From Lachnospiraceae bacterium (GTDB taxonomy: Bacteria > Bacillota > Clostridia > Lachnospirales > Lachnospiraceae), in NCBI GenBank assembly GCA_022793375.1, contig JAAWCS010000016.1, positions 62,001-126,000 on the forward strand: a stretch of DNA of 64,000 nucleotides. Reading direction: 5' to 3'. The translations under genes were made by a program, and so were the position numbers. The notes under the pieces were generated by a model, which was not told the origin of the DNA, searched no databases, and saw only the letters and a list, made by a program, of their open reading frames with translations. Below are positions 19,846-27,958 of this stretch, piece after piece. Within the stretch, counting starts at the first letter, position 1. Each line of letters opens with the position of its first letter.

Positions 19846-20832
19846 ATGACGATAGGCGAGATTGCAAAGCGGGCCGGCGTGTCGCCGGCCGCCGTATCCC
19901 GATATTTTAACAATGGCTATGTGTCCGAACAAAAGCGGGCGGCGATCGGCAAAGTAGTAGAAGAGACAGGTTACCGCCCCTCAGCGCAGGCTCAGACGCT
20001 GCGCACGCGCAAAACGAAGCTGATCGGCGTGATTGTGCCGCGGATCGATTCCGAGCCGATCGGGCGCATCGTAGCGGGAATTTTATCGGTCCTGGAGCAA
20101 AGCGGCTATCGCATGCTGCTGGCGGATACGCAGAACGACCCAGGCCGCGAACTGGAATATCTGGGCGTGTTTGGCGAGAAGCAGGTAGACGGCGTAATCC
20201 TGGCCGCCACCATCTTTACGCCCGGCCATATAAAGCAGCTAAAGGCGATGACAATCCCGCTGGCGATCGTCGGCCAGCGGCTGGACGGCTGCTATTGCGT
20301 GTATCACGACGATTATCGGTCCATGTATGATATGACACAGTGGGTGATCGGACAGGGCTGCCGGCGGCTGGCGTTTATGAGGGCCATGCAGGAGGATCGG
20401 GCCGCCGGCCGGGAGCGCTACCGGGGATATTGCGAGGCGCTTCTGGAGGCCGGGCTTTCCGAAAGAGCGGCCTGCTGTGTGACGGCGGATTTTACGGTGG
20501 AATCCGGCTTTCAAAAGGCGCGGGAGCTGTTTGACATGTGCCCGGAGGCGGAGGCGGTGCTCTGCGCGGCCGACAATATGGCAATCGGGGTTTTACAGTA
20601 TCTGAAAGAACAAAAAGGCGGATCGGCGGGCCGGATTCTCGTAACCGGCCATGGCGACAGCGCGCTGATGCGCGTGATGACGCCGCCGGCGCCGACCGTG
20701 CGCTATTACTACGAGGACAGCGGCATGCTGGCGGCCCGCATGGTCCTTGACCTGGTGGACAAAAAGGAGGGGGTCGCCCGCGAGGTTCGGCTGGGCTATC
20801 AGCTGGTGATTGGTCCGGTTACGGCAGATTAG
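19846..20832 (+). CDS. LacI-family transcriptional regulator of the amylosucrase operon
   Basis: 328 residues. The DNA-binding domain is MTIGEIAKRAGVSPAAVSRY with hinge helix ...AQTLRTRKTKLIGVIVPRI. The periplasmic-binding-protein-like effector domain follows (DNDPGRELEYLGV-type loop, VDGVILAATIF, CAADNMAIGVLQYL, ILVTGHGDSALM). Effector probably a sugar or sugar phosphate derived from sucrose. Co-transcribed behind amylosucrase; the two LacI/cre-type operators upstream of that gene are its likely targets, alternatively those of CcpA. Confidence 0.9.
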   Translation: MTIGEIAKRAGVSPAAVSRYFNNGYVSEQKRAAIGKVVEETGYRPSAQAQTLRTRKTKLIGVIVPRIDSEPIGRIVAGILSVLEQSGYRMLLADTQNDPGRELEYLGVFGEKQVDGVILAATIFTPGHIKQLKAMTIPLAIVGQRLDGCYCVYHDDYRSMYDMTQWVIGQGCRRLAFMRAMQEDRAAGRERYRGYCEALLEAGLSERAACCVTADFTVESGFQKARELFDMCPEAEAVLCAADNMAIGVLQYLKEQKGGSAGRILVTGHGDSALMRVMTPPAPTVRYYYEDSGMLAARMVLDLVDKKEGVAREVRLGYQLVIGPVTAD

Positions 20833-20898
20833 AGCGCATATTTTTGCAAATGTAAAAAATAGAGCAAATTTAGTCACTGGAAAACAGAAAAAAATCCA

Positions 20899-20927
20899 TT
20901 GACTTTGCCAAATGAATAAGATAATAT
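20899..20927 (+). promoter_or_regulatory. Promoter of the SorC/HPr pair, apparently leaderless
   Basis: TTGACT (20899-20904), 17-nt spacer, TAATAT (20922-20927). The predicted transcription start is at or within 1-2 nt of the ATG at 20934, and no ribosome-binding sequence precedes that ATG. Confidence 0.72.
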
Positions 20928-20933
20928 AGTAGT

Positions 20934-21950
20934 ATGAAAAAGATAGTGAACGATGAACGAATGATGCTGCGGGTATGCGATTTATACTACAACCGGGATG
21001 TCAGCCAGAGCGATATTGCTCGGCTGATGGATCTTTCGCGCCCTACCGTAGCAAAGCTTCTGCAGCGGGCCAGACAGAAGGGAATCGTGAAGATTCTCAT
21101 ATGTGATCCGCAGGAGAGGAGCCATTCGCAGCTGGAGAGACGTCTGGAAAAGACTTTTAAGCTGCAGGAAGTCATCGTGGTGGATACGCTGGAGGGAAGC
21201 CGGCAGAAGGATGCCCTGGGGCGGGCGGCGGCGAACTATCTGAAAGCCATTTTAAAGGATCACTATATGATCGGCGTGGCGATGGGGACATCCCTGCGCT
21301 ATATCGCGCCCTATGCGACCAGGCAGTTTCAGGGGCTGACCTTCGTACCGCTCGTAGGCGGCGGTGGAGAAGTAGACATTACGCAGAATGCCAATAATGT
21401 GGTGGAACTTCTGGCAAAAGCCTTCGGCGGGGAGGGGCTGCATCTTTATGCGCCGGCCATGGTATCCCGCCGCCAGACGAAGCGGGAACTTTTGAAAGAA
21501 GAGAGCGTGCGCCGTGTAATGGATCGCTACAGCCATTTGGACGTAGTGATGGTCGGAATCGGCACCGGAGACGAGCAGTCGACGATCCTAAAGAGCGGCT
21601 ATTATTCCGAGGAAATGAAGGAGCAGCTGCGCGGCCGGGAAATCTGCGGCGACATCTGCATGCGTCTGTTTGATAAAAACGGCGATCTGGGCGTTTTTGC
21701 GGGCAATAAACAGGTCATTGGGATCGAACCCGGCAAATTTAGGCATATTCCCTATGCGATCGGCATTGCCGGCGGCGTATATAAGGCGGAGGCCATTCGC
21801 GGAGCGATCCGCGGCCGCTTTATCAATGTGCTGATTACCGATGAAATGTGCGCGGAGGAATTGTGCCGTAGGCAGGCGGACTGGGAGGAAAAAGCGGAGC
21901 CGGCAAAGAAAGGAGAAGAGGAGTGCATACCAGAAAAACAAGAATTGTAA
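20934..21950 (+). CDS. SorC/DeoR-type sugar-binding transcriptional regulator
   Basis: 338 residues. Helix-turn-helix at 20-45 (NRDVSQSDIARLMDLSRPTV) followed by the sugar-phosphate-isomerase-like effector domain (IGVAMGTSLRYIAPY, VPLVGGGGEV, VVMVGIGTGDEQS, IGIAGGVYKAEAIRGAI). SorC-family regulators sense phosphorylated sugars and control transport or catabolic genes. The last 30 residues are charged and extend past the usual end. The 3' end overlaps the HPr-like gene by 28 nt, giving tight coupling. The start at 20934 matches the family but coincides with the transcription start. Confidence 0.87.
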   Translation: MKKIVNDERMMLRVCDLYYNRDVSQSDIARLMDLSRPTVAKLLQRARQKGIVKILICDPQERSHSQLERRLEKTFKLQEVIVVDTLEGSRQKDALGRAAANYLKAILKDHYMIGVAMGTSLRYIAPYATRQFQGLTFVPLVGGGGEVDITQNANNVVELLAKAFGGEGLHLYAPAMVSRRQTKRELLKEESVRRVMDRYSHLDVVMVGIGTGDEQSTILKSGYYSEEMKEQLRGREICGDICMRLFDKNGDLGVFAGNKQVIGIEPGKFRHIPYAIGIAGGVYKAEAIRGAIRGRFINVLITDEMCAEELCRRQADWEEKAEPAKKGEEECIPEKQEL

Positions 21951-22198
21951 ATCGTTTGGGGATCCATGGGCGGGCGGCGAATCGCTTTACGCATGTGGCT
22001 TCGCAGTTTAAGTCGCATGTCTTTGTGGAGCGCGCGGACGATGCCATGAAAAAGGCCAATGCCAAATCGATCGTGTTTGTACTGGCGCTGTGTCTGAACC
22101 TGGGGGATGAAGTGATCGTCTCGGCGGAGGGGGAAGATGAAGAGGCGGCGGTCAATGCACTGGTGGAGTGTATCGAATCGATGCCGCCGGAGGAATAA
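21923..22198 (+). CDS. HPr-like phosphocarrier protein
   Basis: 91 residues with the HPr fold pattern. The phosphorylatable histidine is His15 in NRLGIHGRAA (usual form GLHARPA, so Ala and Pro are replaced by Gly and Ala while Arg17 is kept). A serine equivalent to regulatory Ser46 is present in NAKSIVFVLALCLNLGD. Because His is present it is not a Crh-type protein. GTG start at 21923 follows AAAGGAG with 8-nt spacing. Encoded in overlap with a SorC-type regulator rather than with enzyme I, which suggests a dedicated regulatory partner; a normal PTS role is the alternative. Confidence 0.85.
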   Translation: MHTRKTRIVNRLGIHGRAANRFTHVASQFKSHVFVERADDAMKKANAKSIVFVLALCLNLGDEVIVSAEGEDEEAAVNALVECIESMPPEE

Positions 22199-22276
22199 GA
22201 CGCGCGGGCGGAACATGCCAAACCGCTGTGTGGGAGTGAGGCCTTCAGGTCTTGTCATTGATTGCCGTGCGAGAAT

Positions 22277-22312
22277 GCGGCCCTCGGGTCTTTTCGTTGA
22301 CCGGAGGGCCGC
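22277..22312. terminator. Strong hairpin between converging operons
   Basis: GCGGCCCTCGGGTC (22277-22290) pairs with GACCGGAGGGCCGC (22299-22312) with one mismatch around an 8-nt T-rich loop. No clear T run follows on either strand, so termination is plausible from position and stability but not certain. Confidence 0.5.
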
Positions 22313-22328
22313 GCATGAGACCTTCTCA

Positions 22329-22739
22329 TCAAACTGCTTTTTTGCGGATTTGCAGCAGCAGAAGAAGGATGCTGACTCCTGTTAAAATATGACCAATTCC
22401 GGCAATCCCGGAAATCGAAGCATCCATTCCGGAGCTCAGTTCGGCGCCCCATACCTGCGTCAATCCTCTCATAAGAAAACCAAGTCCGGTAATATTCAAG
22501 CCCAGGTGATAAACGATCAAAATTTTCTTCGTATTCGGCCCGGAAAAAGAAAAGGATTTTTCGGCAAGCATGAGTATGAAGAAAAAGAACATACCCAATA
22601 AAAAGTAATGTGTGTGCATGACGGACAGATTCGTAGTGCCTGTGAAATGGCTGAATTTCGTAAACTCTCTGTAAAATACTCCAAAGATCATAGCCATAAC
22701 CGCATAGACCAGCGCGGCATTTGCATAACGTTTTAACAT
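22329..22739 (-). CDS. DUF2871 family membrane protein
   Basis: 136 residues with four hydrophobic helices; the first contains YANAALVYAVMAMIFGVFYRE. Conserved polar residues in or near helices (FYREFTKF, MHTHYFLLG with two His, HLGLNITGLGF) match the DUF2871 family, function unknown; the histidines could bind metal or haem. ATG 22739 follows AAGGAGG. Third gene of the TetR-led operon; it is preceded by a tandem duplication that includes its ribosome-binding site. Confidence 0.8.
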   Translation of the reverse strand: MLKRYANAALVYAVMAMIFGVFYREFTKFSHFTGTTNLSVMHTHYFLLGMFFFFILMLAEKSFSFSGPNTKKILIVYHLGLNITGLGFLMRGLTQVWGAELSSGMDASISGIAGIGHILTGVSILLLLLQIRKKAV

Positions 22740-22744
22740 TGTAA

Positions 22745-22849
22745 TTTCCTCCTTCTTTGCCCGTGTTCTCAGGGCATCGTGGTACACGTTTGCGGTGTTT
22801 CCTCCTTTTTGCCCGTGTTCTCAGGGCATCATGGTACACGTTTGAGGTG
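22745..22849 (-). repeat. Tandem 53/52-bp duplication around an intergenic ribosome-binding site
   Basis: Copies 22745-22797 and 22798-22849 differ at only a few positions. Each contains the core TTGCCCGTG...GGTACAC and, on the coding (minus) strand, AAGGAGG. The downstream copy on the minus strand is the last codons and stop of the 226-residue gene plus its spacer; the other copy is pure spacer. Confidence 0.9.
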
Positions 22850-23501
22850 TTTTATAAAGTTCCCATCCCATTAGGACAATCCAGACATAGGCAAGCGTTT
22901 TCGGAATCATCAGCACGCCGACCGCCGGAAATGTCGCGCTGAACAAAACGACGGGCAGATAGAAGCCAAACGATAATGCCACCGCAAGGGGCATAAAGCG
23001 GAATACGCTGTCGTTTGTTTTCCGGACCTCCTGCGAAAAGACGGCGATAATGATAATTCCCATGAGAGCAAAGGGAATGTTGCGCAGAACTCCGTACAGA
23101 AGCGGCTGGCGGTATGCAAGCCACTGATTCTGCGGAAGCAGGCAAAGGGCAATCCGTATAAGGGACAGTGCCCACATGACTTTTGTAAGACCGGCGTGGT
23201 CTTTGATCTCGTTGCGCTCGCGCCAGATATAATAGAGTATCAAATAGAAAATCGTCATGGTGATGGAAGTGATAAATTTGCCAATCCCCAGCGACGCCGC
23301 GTTGGCTTCCAGACCTGTGGTCCAAAGCGCATAGGCGCGGGGGATCAAATGAAACGAATCCCCGGCGCCAAGCAGCGCGGCCATGAATCCGGCCTTTCGC
23401 ACCAGGGGATTCGTTCCCCTGACGACCATAGTAAGGCCGGCGATAACAGCAAAGCCAAGATAAAAAATGTCAAAAACAGTTTCTGCGATTGCCTGTAGCA
23501 T
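22821..23501 (-). CDS. Multi-pass membrane protein, unknown function
   Basis: 226 residues, about seven hydrophobic segments (first: ETVFDIFYLGFAVIAGLTMV). A conserved-looking polar patch LLGAGDSFHLIPRAYAL lies between helices two and three. No family name is recognised with confidence. Its last codons (KTPQTCTMMP) lie inside the tandem repeat, so the present C-terminus is part of that element. 16 nt behind the TetR gene, in the same transcript. Confidence 0.7.
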   Translation of the reverse strand: MLQAIAETVFDIFYLGFAVIAGLTMVVRGTNPLVRKAGFMAALLGAGDSFHLIPRAYALWTTGLEANAASLGIGKFITSITMTIFYLILYYIWRERNEIKDHAGLTKVMWALSLIRIALCLLPQNQWLAYRQPLLYGVLRNIPFALMGIIIIAVFSQEVRKTNDSVFRFMPLAVALSFGFYLPVVLFSATFPAVGVLMIPKTLAYVWIVLMGWELYKTPQTCTMMP

Positions 23502-23517
23502 AGTTTTTTCCTTTCTT

Positions 23518-24072
23518 TTAATAAATGATTTTTTGAACGATTGCGATGAAGAAACAGAGGTCTGTCATGGGCGCTTTCGCTTTTAACAGCATTGTCATAT
23601 TTCCGGTAACAAAACATGCAAATTGCTGTTTGGTAAATTGTTCGTTCCAAATATCGTCCCGGATCGCCGTATCCTGCTCCATGCGCTGAAGCAAAGACGA
23701 TTCCAGTACGGACTGCATGGAGGCCATGCGCGTCTGCCCCAGTGTTTCCAGGCCGCCGAGACTATTCATGAGTTTTCCCGCGGATTGGTCAATTCGTTCT
23801 CTCAAAAAAACAAAAATTTGTTTTAACTGCCCGCAAAACGAATCGGCGGTAATTGCGGTTCTCATTTCAAACAAAGTCTGCTTCCAATATTCTTCGGTCA
23901 ATGCAAGCAGAATTTCCTCTTTGTTTGAGAAGTAATTATACATGGTGCCGGTCGCGATGCCGGCTCTCTGGGCGATCGCGCGGATATTAACGGCATCGAT
24001 CCCTTGCGTATCTGCGATATTGCGGGCAAGGTTCAAGAGCGTATCGCGCAGGGTATCATCTTTTCTTCGCAT
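23518..24072 (-). CDS. TetR/AcrR-family repressor of the membrane-protein operon
   Basis: 184 residues. The N-terminal helix-turn-helix (TQGIDAVNIRAIAQRAGIA, TGTMYNYFSNKEEILLAL) is canonical; the C-terminal ligand domain is less conserved, as is usual. Two identical-type palindromes (ATGAAC.TGTTCAT) bracket the promoter in front, so it very probably represses itself and the two downstream membrane-protein genes. The ligand is unknown. Confidence 0.9.
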   Translation of the reverse strand: MRRKDDTLRDTLLNLARNIADTQGIDAVNIRAIAQRAGIATGTMYNYFSNKEEILLALTEEYWKQTLFEMRTAITADSFCGQLKQIFVFLRERIDQSAGKLMNSLGGLETLGQTRMASMQSVLESSLLQRMEQDTAIRDDIWNEQFTKQQFACFVTGNMTMLLKAKAPMTDLCFFIAIVQKIIY

Positions 24073-24094
24073 CCGACTCCCCCTCTCCTTATGA

Positions 24095-24125
24095 TTGCCC
24101 GTGTTTTTCGGGCGTAATGGTATAC
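24095..24125 (-). repeat. Third, diverged copy of the operon repeat in the tetR leader
   Basis: TTGCCCGTG...GGTATAC, 25 of 31 positions identical to the cores at 22757-22787 and 22809-22839. Inside it GCCCG and CGGGC can pair around a 7-nt loop. It lies in the transcribed leader between the promoter and the TetR start. Confidence 0.65.
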
Positions 24126-24149
24126 CCGAAGGTATTTCGTGTTTCTATT

Positions 24150-24163
24150 ATGAACATGTTCAT
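24150..24163. promoter_or_regulatory. TetR operator, promoter-proximal copy
   Basis: Perfect 14-bp palindrome ATGAACATGTTCAT located directly downstream of the -10 box, over the expected transcription start. Confidence 0.85.
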
Positions 24164-24167
24164 TTAT

Positions 24168-24196
24168 AATATACGCGCTCTCTCCGGTTTTGTCAA
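24168..24196 (-). promoter_or_regulatory. Promoter of the tetR operon
   Basis: Minus strand TTGACA (24191-24196), 17-nt spacer, TATATT (24168-24173). Flanked on both sides by the TetR palindromes. Confidence 0.88.
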
Positions 24197-24203
24197 CACT
24201 AAA

Positions 24204-24217
24204 ATGAACGTGTTCAT
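24204..24217. promoter_or_regulatory. TetR operator, upstream copy
   Basis: ATGAACGTGTTCAT, one base from the other copy and 54 bp away from it, just upstream of the -35 box. Confidence 0.85.
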
Positions 24218-24325
24218 AAAAATATTTCCGCGGCCTTTGGAAGGCCGCTCATGGAATAATCCGAAAGGGAAAACAAGAAAAAAGCCTTAGAAACAAGGGC
24301 GGCTGCAAGACGTTAGATAAAATAC

Positions 24326-24358
24326 AAAAAGGAACCGCTGCCTTGCAGCGGCCCTTTT
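24326..24358. terminator. Terminator of the ABC/MBL operon
   Basis: CCGCTGC (24335-24341), 3-nt loop, GCAGCGG (24345-24351), extended by AAAAAGG on one side and CCTTTT on the other, so it can act on both strands; it lies directly behind the minus-strand MBL gene. Confidence 0.85.
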
Positions 24359-24368
24359 GATAAGAAAT

Positions 24369-25121
24369 TCAGATGATAAATTCGGAACAGATATCCGGCG
24401 TGCAGATCTCCCCGTCGTAGGCGGAACTGGCGCGGATCCGCATAAAGGGAATATCGCCGTCGCTGGGCAGATGGAAGAGACAAAGTTTTTTTACGCGGCC
24501 GTTGGCAGCGCTTTGTCCGGCTTCAATATCGCTCATATGCCCGGCGCCGATCGTATGACGGGTGCCCATGGAGATGGTAGCTTCGCAGATCAGCAGGTCG
24601 GCGCCGGCCAAAAAATCGGAGTGGCTTTCATCGTAAGTGGTATCGGTGTAGTATACGACGACCTTGCCGTTTTTTTCAATGCGGAAGGCGTAGCATTCGA
24701 TCGTGTGGTTGACTTTTCGGACCGTGATATCGGCCCCGGCCATGCGCAGTTTCATCCCGTCGCAGAGGATATGCGTCTCACAGTATGGATACTGGACGGC
24801 GCCCCACATGGTTTCCGGCGTGGCCGGCGCATAAATCTGGGGTTTGGTACTGCGCAGTCCGACCCGCAGCGCATAGTTGATCGCATAATAGAGACAGCCC
24901 ACGTCGCCCATGTGATCGTAATGCAGATGGGAGAGCAGGGCGCCCTGAAACTGCTCGGTTAAATTCGCGTGCTCAAAATATTTGGAGAGGACGCCGCCGC
25001 CGCAGTCGAGGAGGAATTTTCCCTCGCTGGTCGTGACAAGGACGCCGCAGGTGGCGCCGCCGGGCTGGGGAAAAGCGCCCCACCAGCCAAGGATATTGAT
25101 TTTGAAGGTAAAGTTATTCAT
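24369..25121 (-). CDS. Metallo-beta-lactamase-fold hydrolase linked to an ABC importer
   Basis: 250 residues. The metal motif HxHxDH is seen as SHLHYDHMGD, further ligands as DTTYDESH, a conserved His near GTRHTIGAGHMSD and a late HLPSDGD. No signal peptide, so cytoplasmic. The architecture is that of the RNase Z/PhnP/YhfI-like phosphodiesterase branch rather than a beta-lactamase. It overlaps the ATPase gene by 8 nt and closes the importer operon, implying that it acts on the imported compound, for instance a phosphodiester; this is inference. Confidence 0.83.
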   Translation of the reverse strand: MNNFTFKINILGWWGAFPQPGGATCGVLVTTSEGKFLLDCGGGVLSKYFEHANLTEQFQGALLSHLHYDHMGDVGCLYYAINYALRVGLRSTKPQIYAPATPETMWGAVQYPYCETHILCDGMKLRMAGADITVRKVNHTIECYAFRIEKNGKVVVYYTDTTYDESHSDFLAGADLLICEATISMGTRHTIGAGHMSDIEAGQSAANGRVKKLCLFHLPSDGDIPFMRIRASSAYDGEICTPDICSEFII

Positions 25122-26184
25122 CGAGCCACACCGCCTTCTGGATCCCCAAAGATACTTCGCGGCCCTCCGGCTGGATGAAGCTTACGTCGGTTAAAAGGCG
25201 GAACATTTCACAGCCGGGCTTTTCCAGATAGTATTCAATCTGGTGGCCCTGGTATAAAACGCGTCGGATCGCGGCAGTAAAGGGCGAAGCAGGGCAAGGG
25301 GCCATGTGATGCGCGCGTACCGCGGCAAAGCCGTTCTCCTTGGGACTGTCCACAAAGGGGACTTTCATCGGATAGCAGCCGGCGACGAGGATTTCCATCA
25401 TGCCGTCGGCGTCGGGGACGGTCCCCGGCTTTTTGGCGGCGGGCAGGATGTTGGCCGAGCCGATGAAGCGGGCGACAAAGGTATTGACCGGCGTTTCGTA
25501 CAGATCATAGGGCGGCGCAAATTGCTCCAGGACGCCGCCGCGCACGACGGCTACCTTGTCGGACATGGTCATGGCTTCAATCTGGTCGTGGGTGACATTG
25601 ATGATTGTAATGTGTTCGGTGCGCTGGATTTCCTTGATTTCTCCGCGCATCTCCTCGCGCAGGGCGGCGTCCAGATTCGACAACGGTTCGTCCAGAAGAA
25701 GCAGGCGGGGCTTCATGACCAGGGCGCGGGCCAAGGCCACGCGCTGCTGCTGGCCGCCGGAGAGCTCGTGCGCCATGCGCTTTTCCAGCCCTTCCAGATG
25801 GACGACTTTCAGTACCCGCATGACCTCGCTTCGAATGACATCCTTGGCGGTCTTGCGCAGTTTCAGGGGATAGGCGACATTGTCAAACACGTTCATGTGG
25901 GGCCAGACCGCGTAGGACTGGAATACCATGCCGATGTTGCGCTTTTCGGGAACAATGGGGCTTACGTGGTTTTCCACATCGACTAAGAGCTGGGCGTCCA
26001 GATAAATCTGGCCGCCGGTCGGCTCAATAAAACCGGCCACCATGCGTAAAATAGTGGTCTTGCCGCAGCCGGAGGGACCGACGATGGTCAAAAGCTCACT
26101 GTCCTCGACTTCGATATTTACTTTGTTGACTACGGTGTGATCGCCGTAGGATTTCGTCAAATTGCGGATGGATAATTTTCCCAT
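25114..26184 (-). CDS. ABC importer ATPase, FbpC/PotA-like
   Basis: 356 residues. Walker A GPSGCGKTT, Q-loop VFQSYAVWPHMNV, signature LSGGQQQRVALARAL, Walker B LLLLDEPLSNLD, H-loop NVTHDQIEAM, then a C-terminal regulatory TOBE-like domain from about residue 240. This arrangement is typical for ferric-iron, polyamine or phosphonate uptake. Part of the operon binding protein - permease - ATPase - MBL hydrolase. It energises import by the fused permease that precedes it by 18 nt. Confidence 0.92.
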   Translation of the reverse strand: MGKLSIRNLTKSYGDHTVVNKVNIEVEDSELLTIVGPSGCGKTTILRMVAGFIEPTGGQIYLDAQLLVDVENHVSPIVPEKRNIGMVFQSYAVWPHMNVFDNVAYPLKLRKTAKDVIRSEVMRVLKVVHLEGLEKRMAHELSGGQQQRVALARALVMKPRLLLLDEPLSNLDAALREEMRGEIKEIQRTEHITIINVTHDQIEAMTMSDKVAVVRGGVLEQFAPPYDLYETPVNTFVARFIGSANILPAAKKPGTVPDADGMMEILVAGCYPMKVPFVDSPKENGFAAVRAHHMAPCPASPFTAAIRRVLYQGHQIEYYLEKPGCEMFRLLTDVSFIQPEGREVSLGIQKAVWLDE

Positions 26185-26202
26185 TTTTCATACCTCCCCT
26201 AA

Positions 26203-27906
26203 TCAATCTTTGTCAGTCTGACTGCTGACAGCCAGGTTAATAATTACGACCAGTATAATCAGTACGATTGCAATCGCGGCGGTCAGGAGAATCCGTCCCT
26301 CCTCCTTGGCGGAAAAAACGATGGTGCCGATGGTTTCGTTGCCCACGGACCAGAGCAGGGACGACAAGGACAGCTCAGAGAGAGTCGGAGCGACGACGAG
26401 GAAGAACGAGCTGACCAGGCTGGCCTTGAGAAGCGGCAGCATCACATCGCAGAAGGCCCGCAGCTGGGACGCGCCGGAGATGCGGGCCGCCTCCTCCAGG
26501 GAGGCATCCACCTGGCTGATGGCGCCGGAGATGTTGTTGTAGCCCAGGTTCATAAAACGCGCGATGTACGCGATCAGCAGGATCCAGATCGTATTGTACA
26601 GGCGGATGCCAAGAAGCGGCAGCGGCTGAGAGAATGCCAGGATCATTGCAAGGGCGATAATCACGCCGGGGACGGCATAGGGAAGTACGACGACCAGCTG
26701 CATGAAGCGGACGCCCCGGATGCCGCGGACGCCGCCGCGGATGGCAATGTAGGAGATAATCATAGTCACAAGAGTAATCACCAGCCCCGAGACAACGGCC
26801 AGGAAAGCACTGTTTTTAAAGGCCCGGGCAACGTTGCGGATTTCTGCCAGCTGTGCGAAATTGCGCAGCGTAATATTGCCGGCGGCAAACGGCAGTCCGT
26901 AGGTTTTTGTCAAAGATGTAACTAGGGTGGCAAGAATCGGAGCGCAGGTGGTAAAAAGGAAAAAGAGCATCAAAAAGACGAAGAGCCCCCAGCGGGCCGG
27001 CTGGTTTAAGCGGGTACGCTCCACGGCGGCGCTCTTGCCGCTGACTACGACAAATTTATTGGTACGCAGGACCCGGTTGTACACCCACAGGCCGAGAATG
27101 CCGAACAGCGACAAAAACAGCGAGTAGGCCGAGGCAATCTGCAGATTATTCGGAATGGAGGAGTTGCAGATCAGGTAATAGATCTGCGTCGTCATCAAAT
27201 GAATCTGGTTCGGGGCTCCCAATACGGAGGAGACGCCGAAGTCGGCCAGAATGAACATAAAAGTAAGAAGCATGGCCCCCAGGATCGAGGGGGTAATGAG
27301 AGGCAGGGTAATATCCCGCAGGGTGCGCCAGGGAGAGGCGCCGGAAATCCGGGCCGCTTCCTCCACGGAAGCAGAGATTCGCCGCATGGTGGGCAGCACA
27401 ACGATAAAAGATACGGCATAACGGTACATGGACATAATAAACACCATGCCGCCCAGGCTGTAGATATTAAAGGGAGCTTCGGCCAGATGAAAAACGGACA
27501 TCAGAAATTTGTTTAAATAGCCGACCGGCCCCAAAAGAAACGTCCAGGCAATGGCCCCGATAAAAGGGGGAATAAAATAAGGAATCGAGAGAAGCCGCTG
27601 CCAGTATTTAATTCCGGGCACATTGGTGCGCACGACCACCCAGGAAAGGAAAACGCCGATTACCGTCGAAAAGACCGTGGCCGGGATTACAACAATAAAG
27701 GAGTTTTTCATGCTCTTGATAATACTGGAATCGGTAAAAATCGTTATGTAGTTATCAAGGCCGTAACTTCCATCTACCTTCAAGCTGTTGAGAATCAAAC
27801 GGATGGAAGGGTAGATGACGGCCAGGGCCAGAAAGGCGACAACGGCCCACCAGATGACGGTGGGGGCCAGGCTTCCTTTTTTGGCGGAAGAGGAGTTCTT
27901 ATGCAT
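26203..27906 (-). CDS. ABC importer permease with two fused membrane domains, FbpB-like
   Basis: 567 residues, about twelve membrane helices in two tandem BPD_transp_1 halves. Each half carries an EAA loop for the ATPase: EEAARISGASPWRTLRDITL and EEAARISGASQLRAFCDVML. The fused arrangement is that of FbpB/PhnU-type permeases and forms a complete channel in one chain. ATG 27906 (MHKNSSSAKKGS) follows GAAAGGATGTG; the open frame continues upstream without RBS. A hairpin separates it from the binding-protein gene. Confidence 0.92.
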   Translation of the reverse strand: MHKNSSSAKKGSLAPTVIWWAVVAFLALAVIYPSIRLILNSLKVDGSYGLDNYITIFTDSSIIKSMKNSFIVVIPATVFSTVIGVFLSWVVVRTNVPGIKYWQRLLSIPYFIPPFIGAIAWTFLLGPVGYLNKFLMSVFHLAEAPFNIYSLGGMVFIMSMYRYAVSFIVVLPTMRRISASVEEAARISGASPWRTLRDITLPLITPSILGAMLLTFMFILADFGVSSVLGAPNQIHLMTTQIYYLICNSSIPNNLQIASAYSLFLSLFGILGLWVYNRVLRTNKFVVVSGKSAAVERTRLNQPARWGLFVFLMLFFLFTTCAPILATLVTSLTKTYGLPFAAGNITLRNFAQLAEIRNVARAFKNSAFLAVVSGLVITLVTMIISYIAIRGGVRGIRGVRFMQLVVVLPYAVPGVIIALAMILAFSQPLPLLGIRLYNTIWILLIAYIARFMNLGYNNISGAISQVDASLEEAARISGASQLRAFCDVMLPLLKASLVSSFFLVVAPTLSELSLSSLLWSVGNETIGTIVFSAKEEGRILLTAAIAIVLIILVVIINLAVSSQTDKD

Positions 27907-27958
27907 ATTCGGATCACATCCTTTCGCAGTGGTAGGGCGGCTGTGGGATGAAGAGAAA

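Noticed and set aside
22137-22385. Open frame over the end of the HPr-like gene
   Set aside because: It overlaps HPr out of frame and crosses the intergenic hairpin; Arg/Cys-rich nonsense composition.
22745-22849. CRISPR-like repeat array
   Set aside because: Only two adjacent copies without spacers, each including gene end and ribosome site: a simple tandem duplication.
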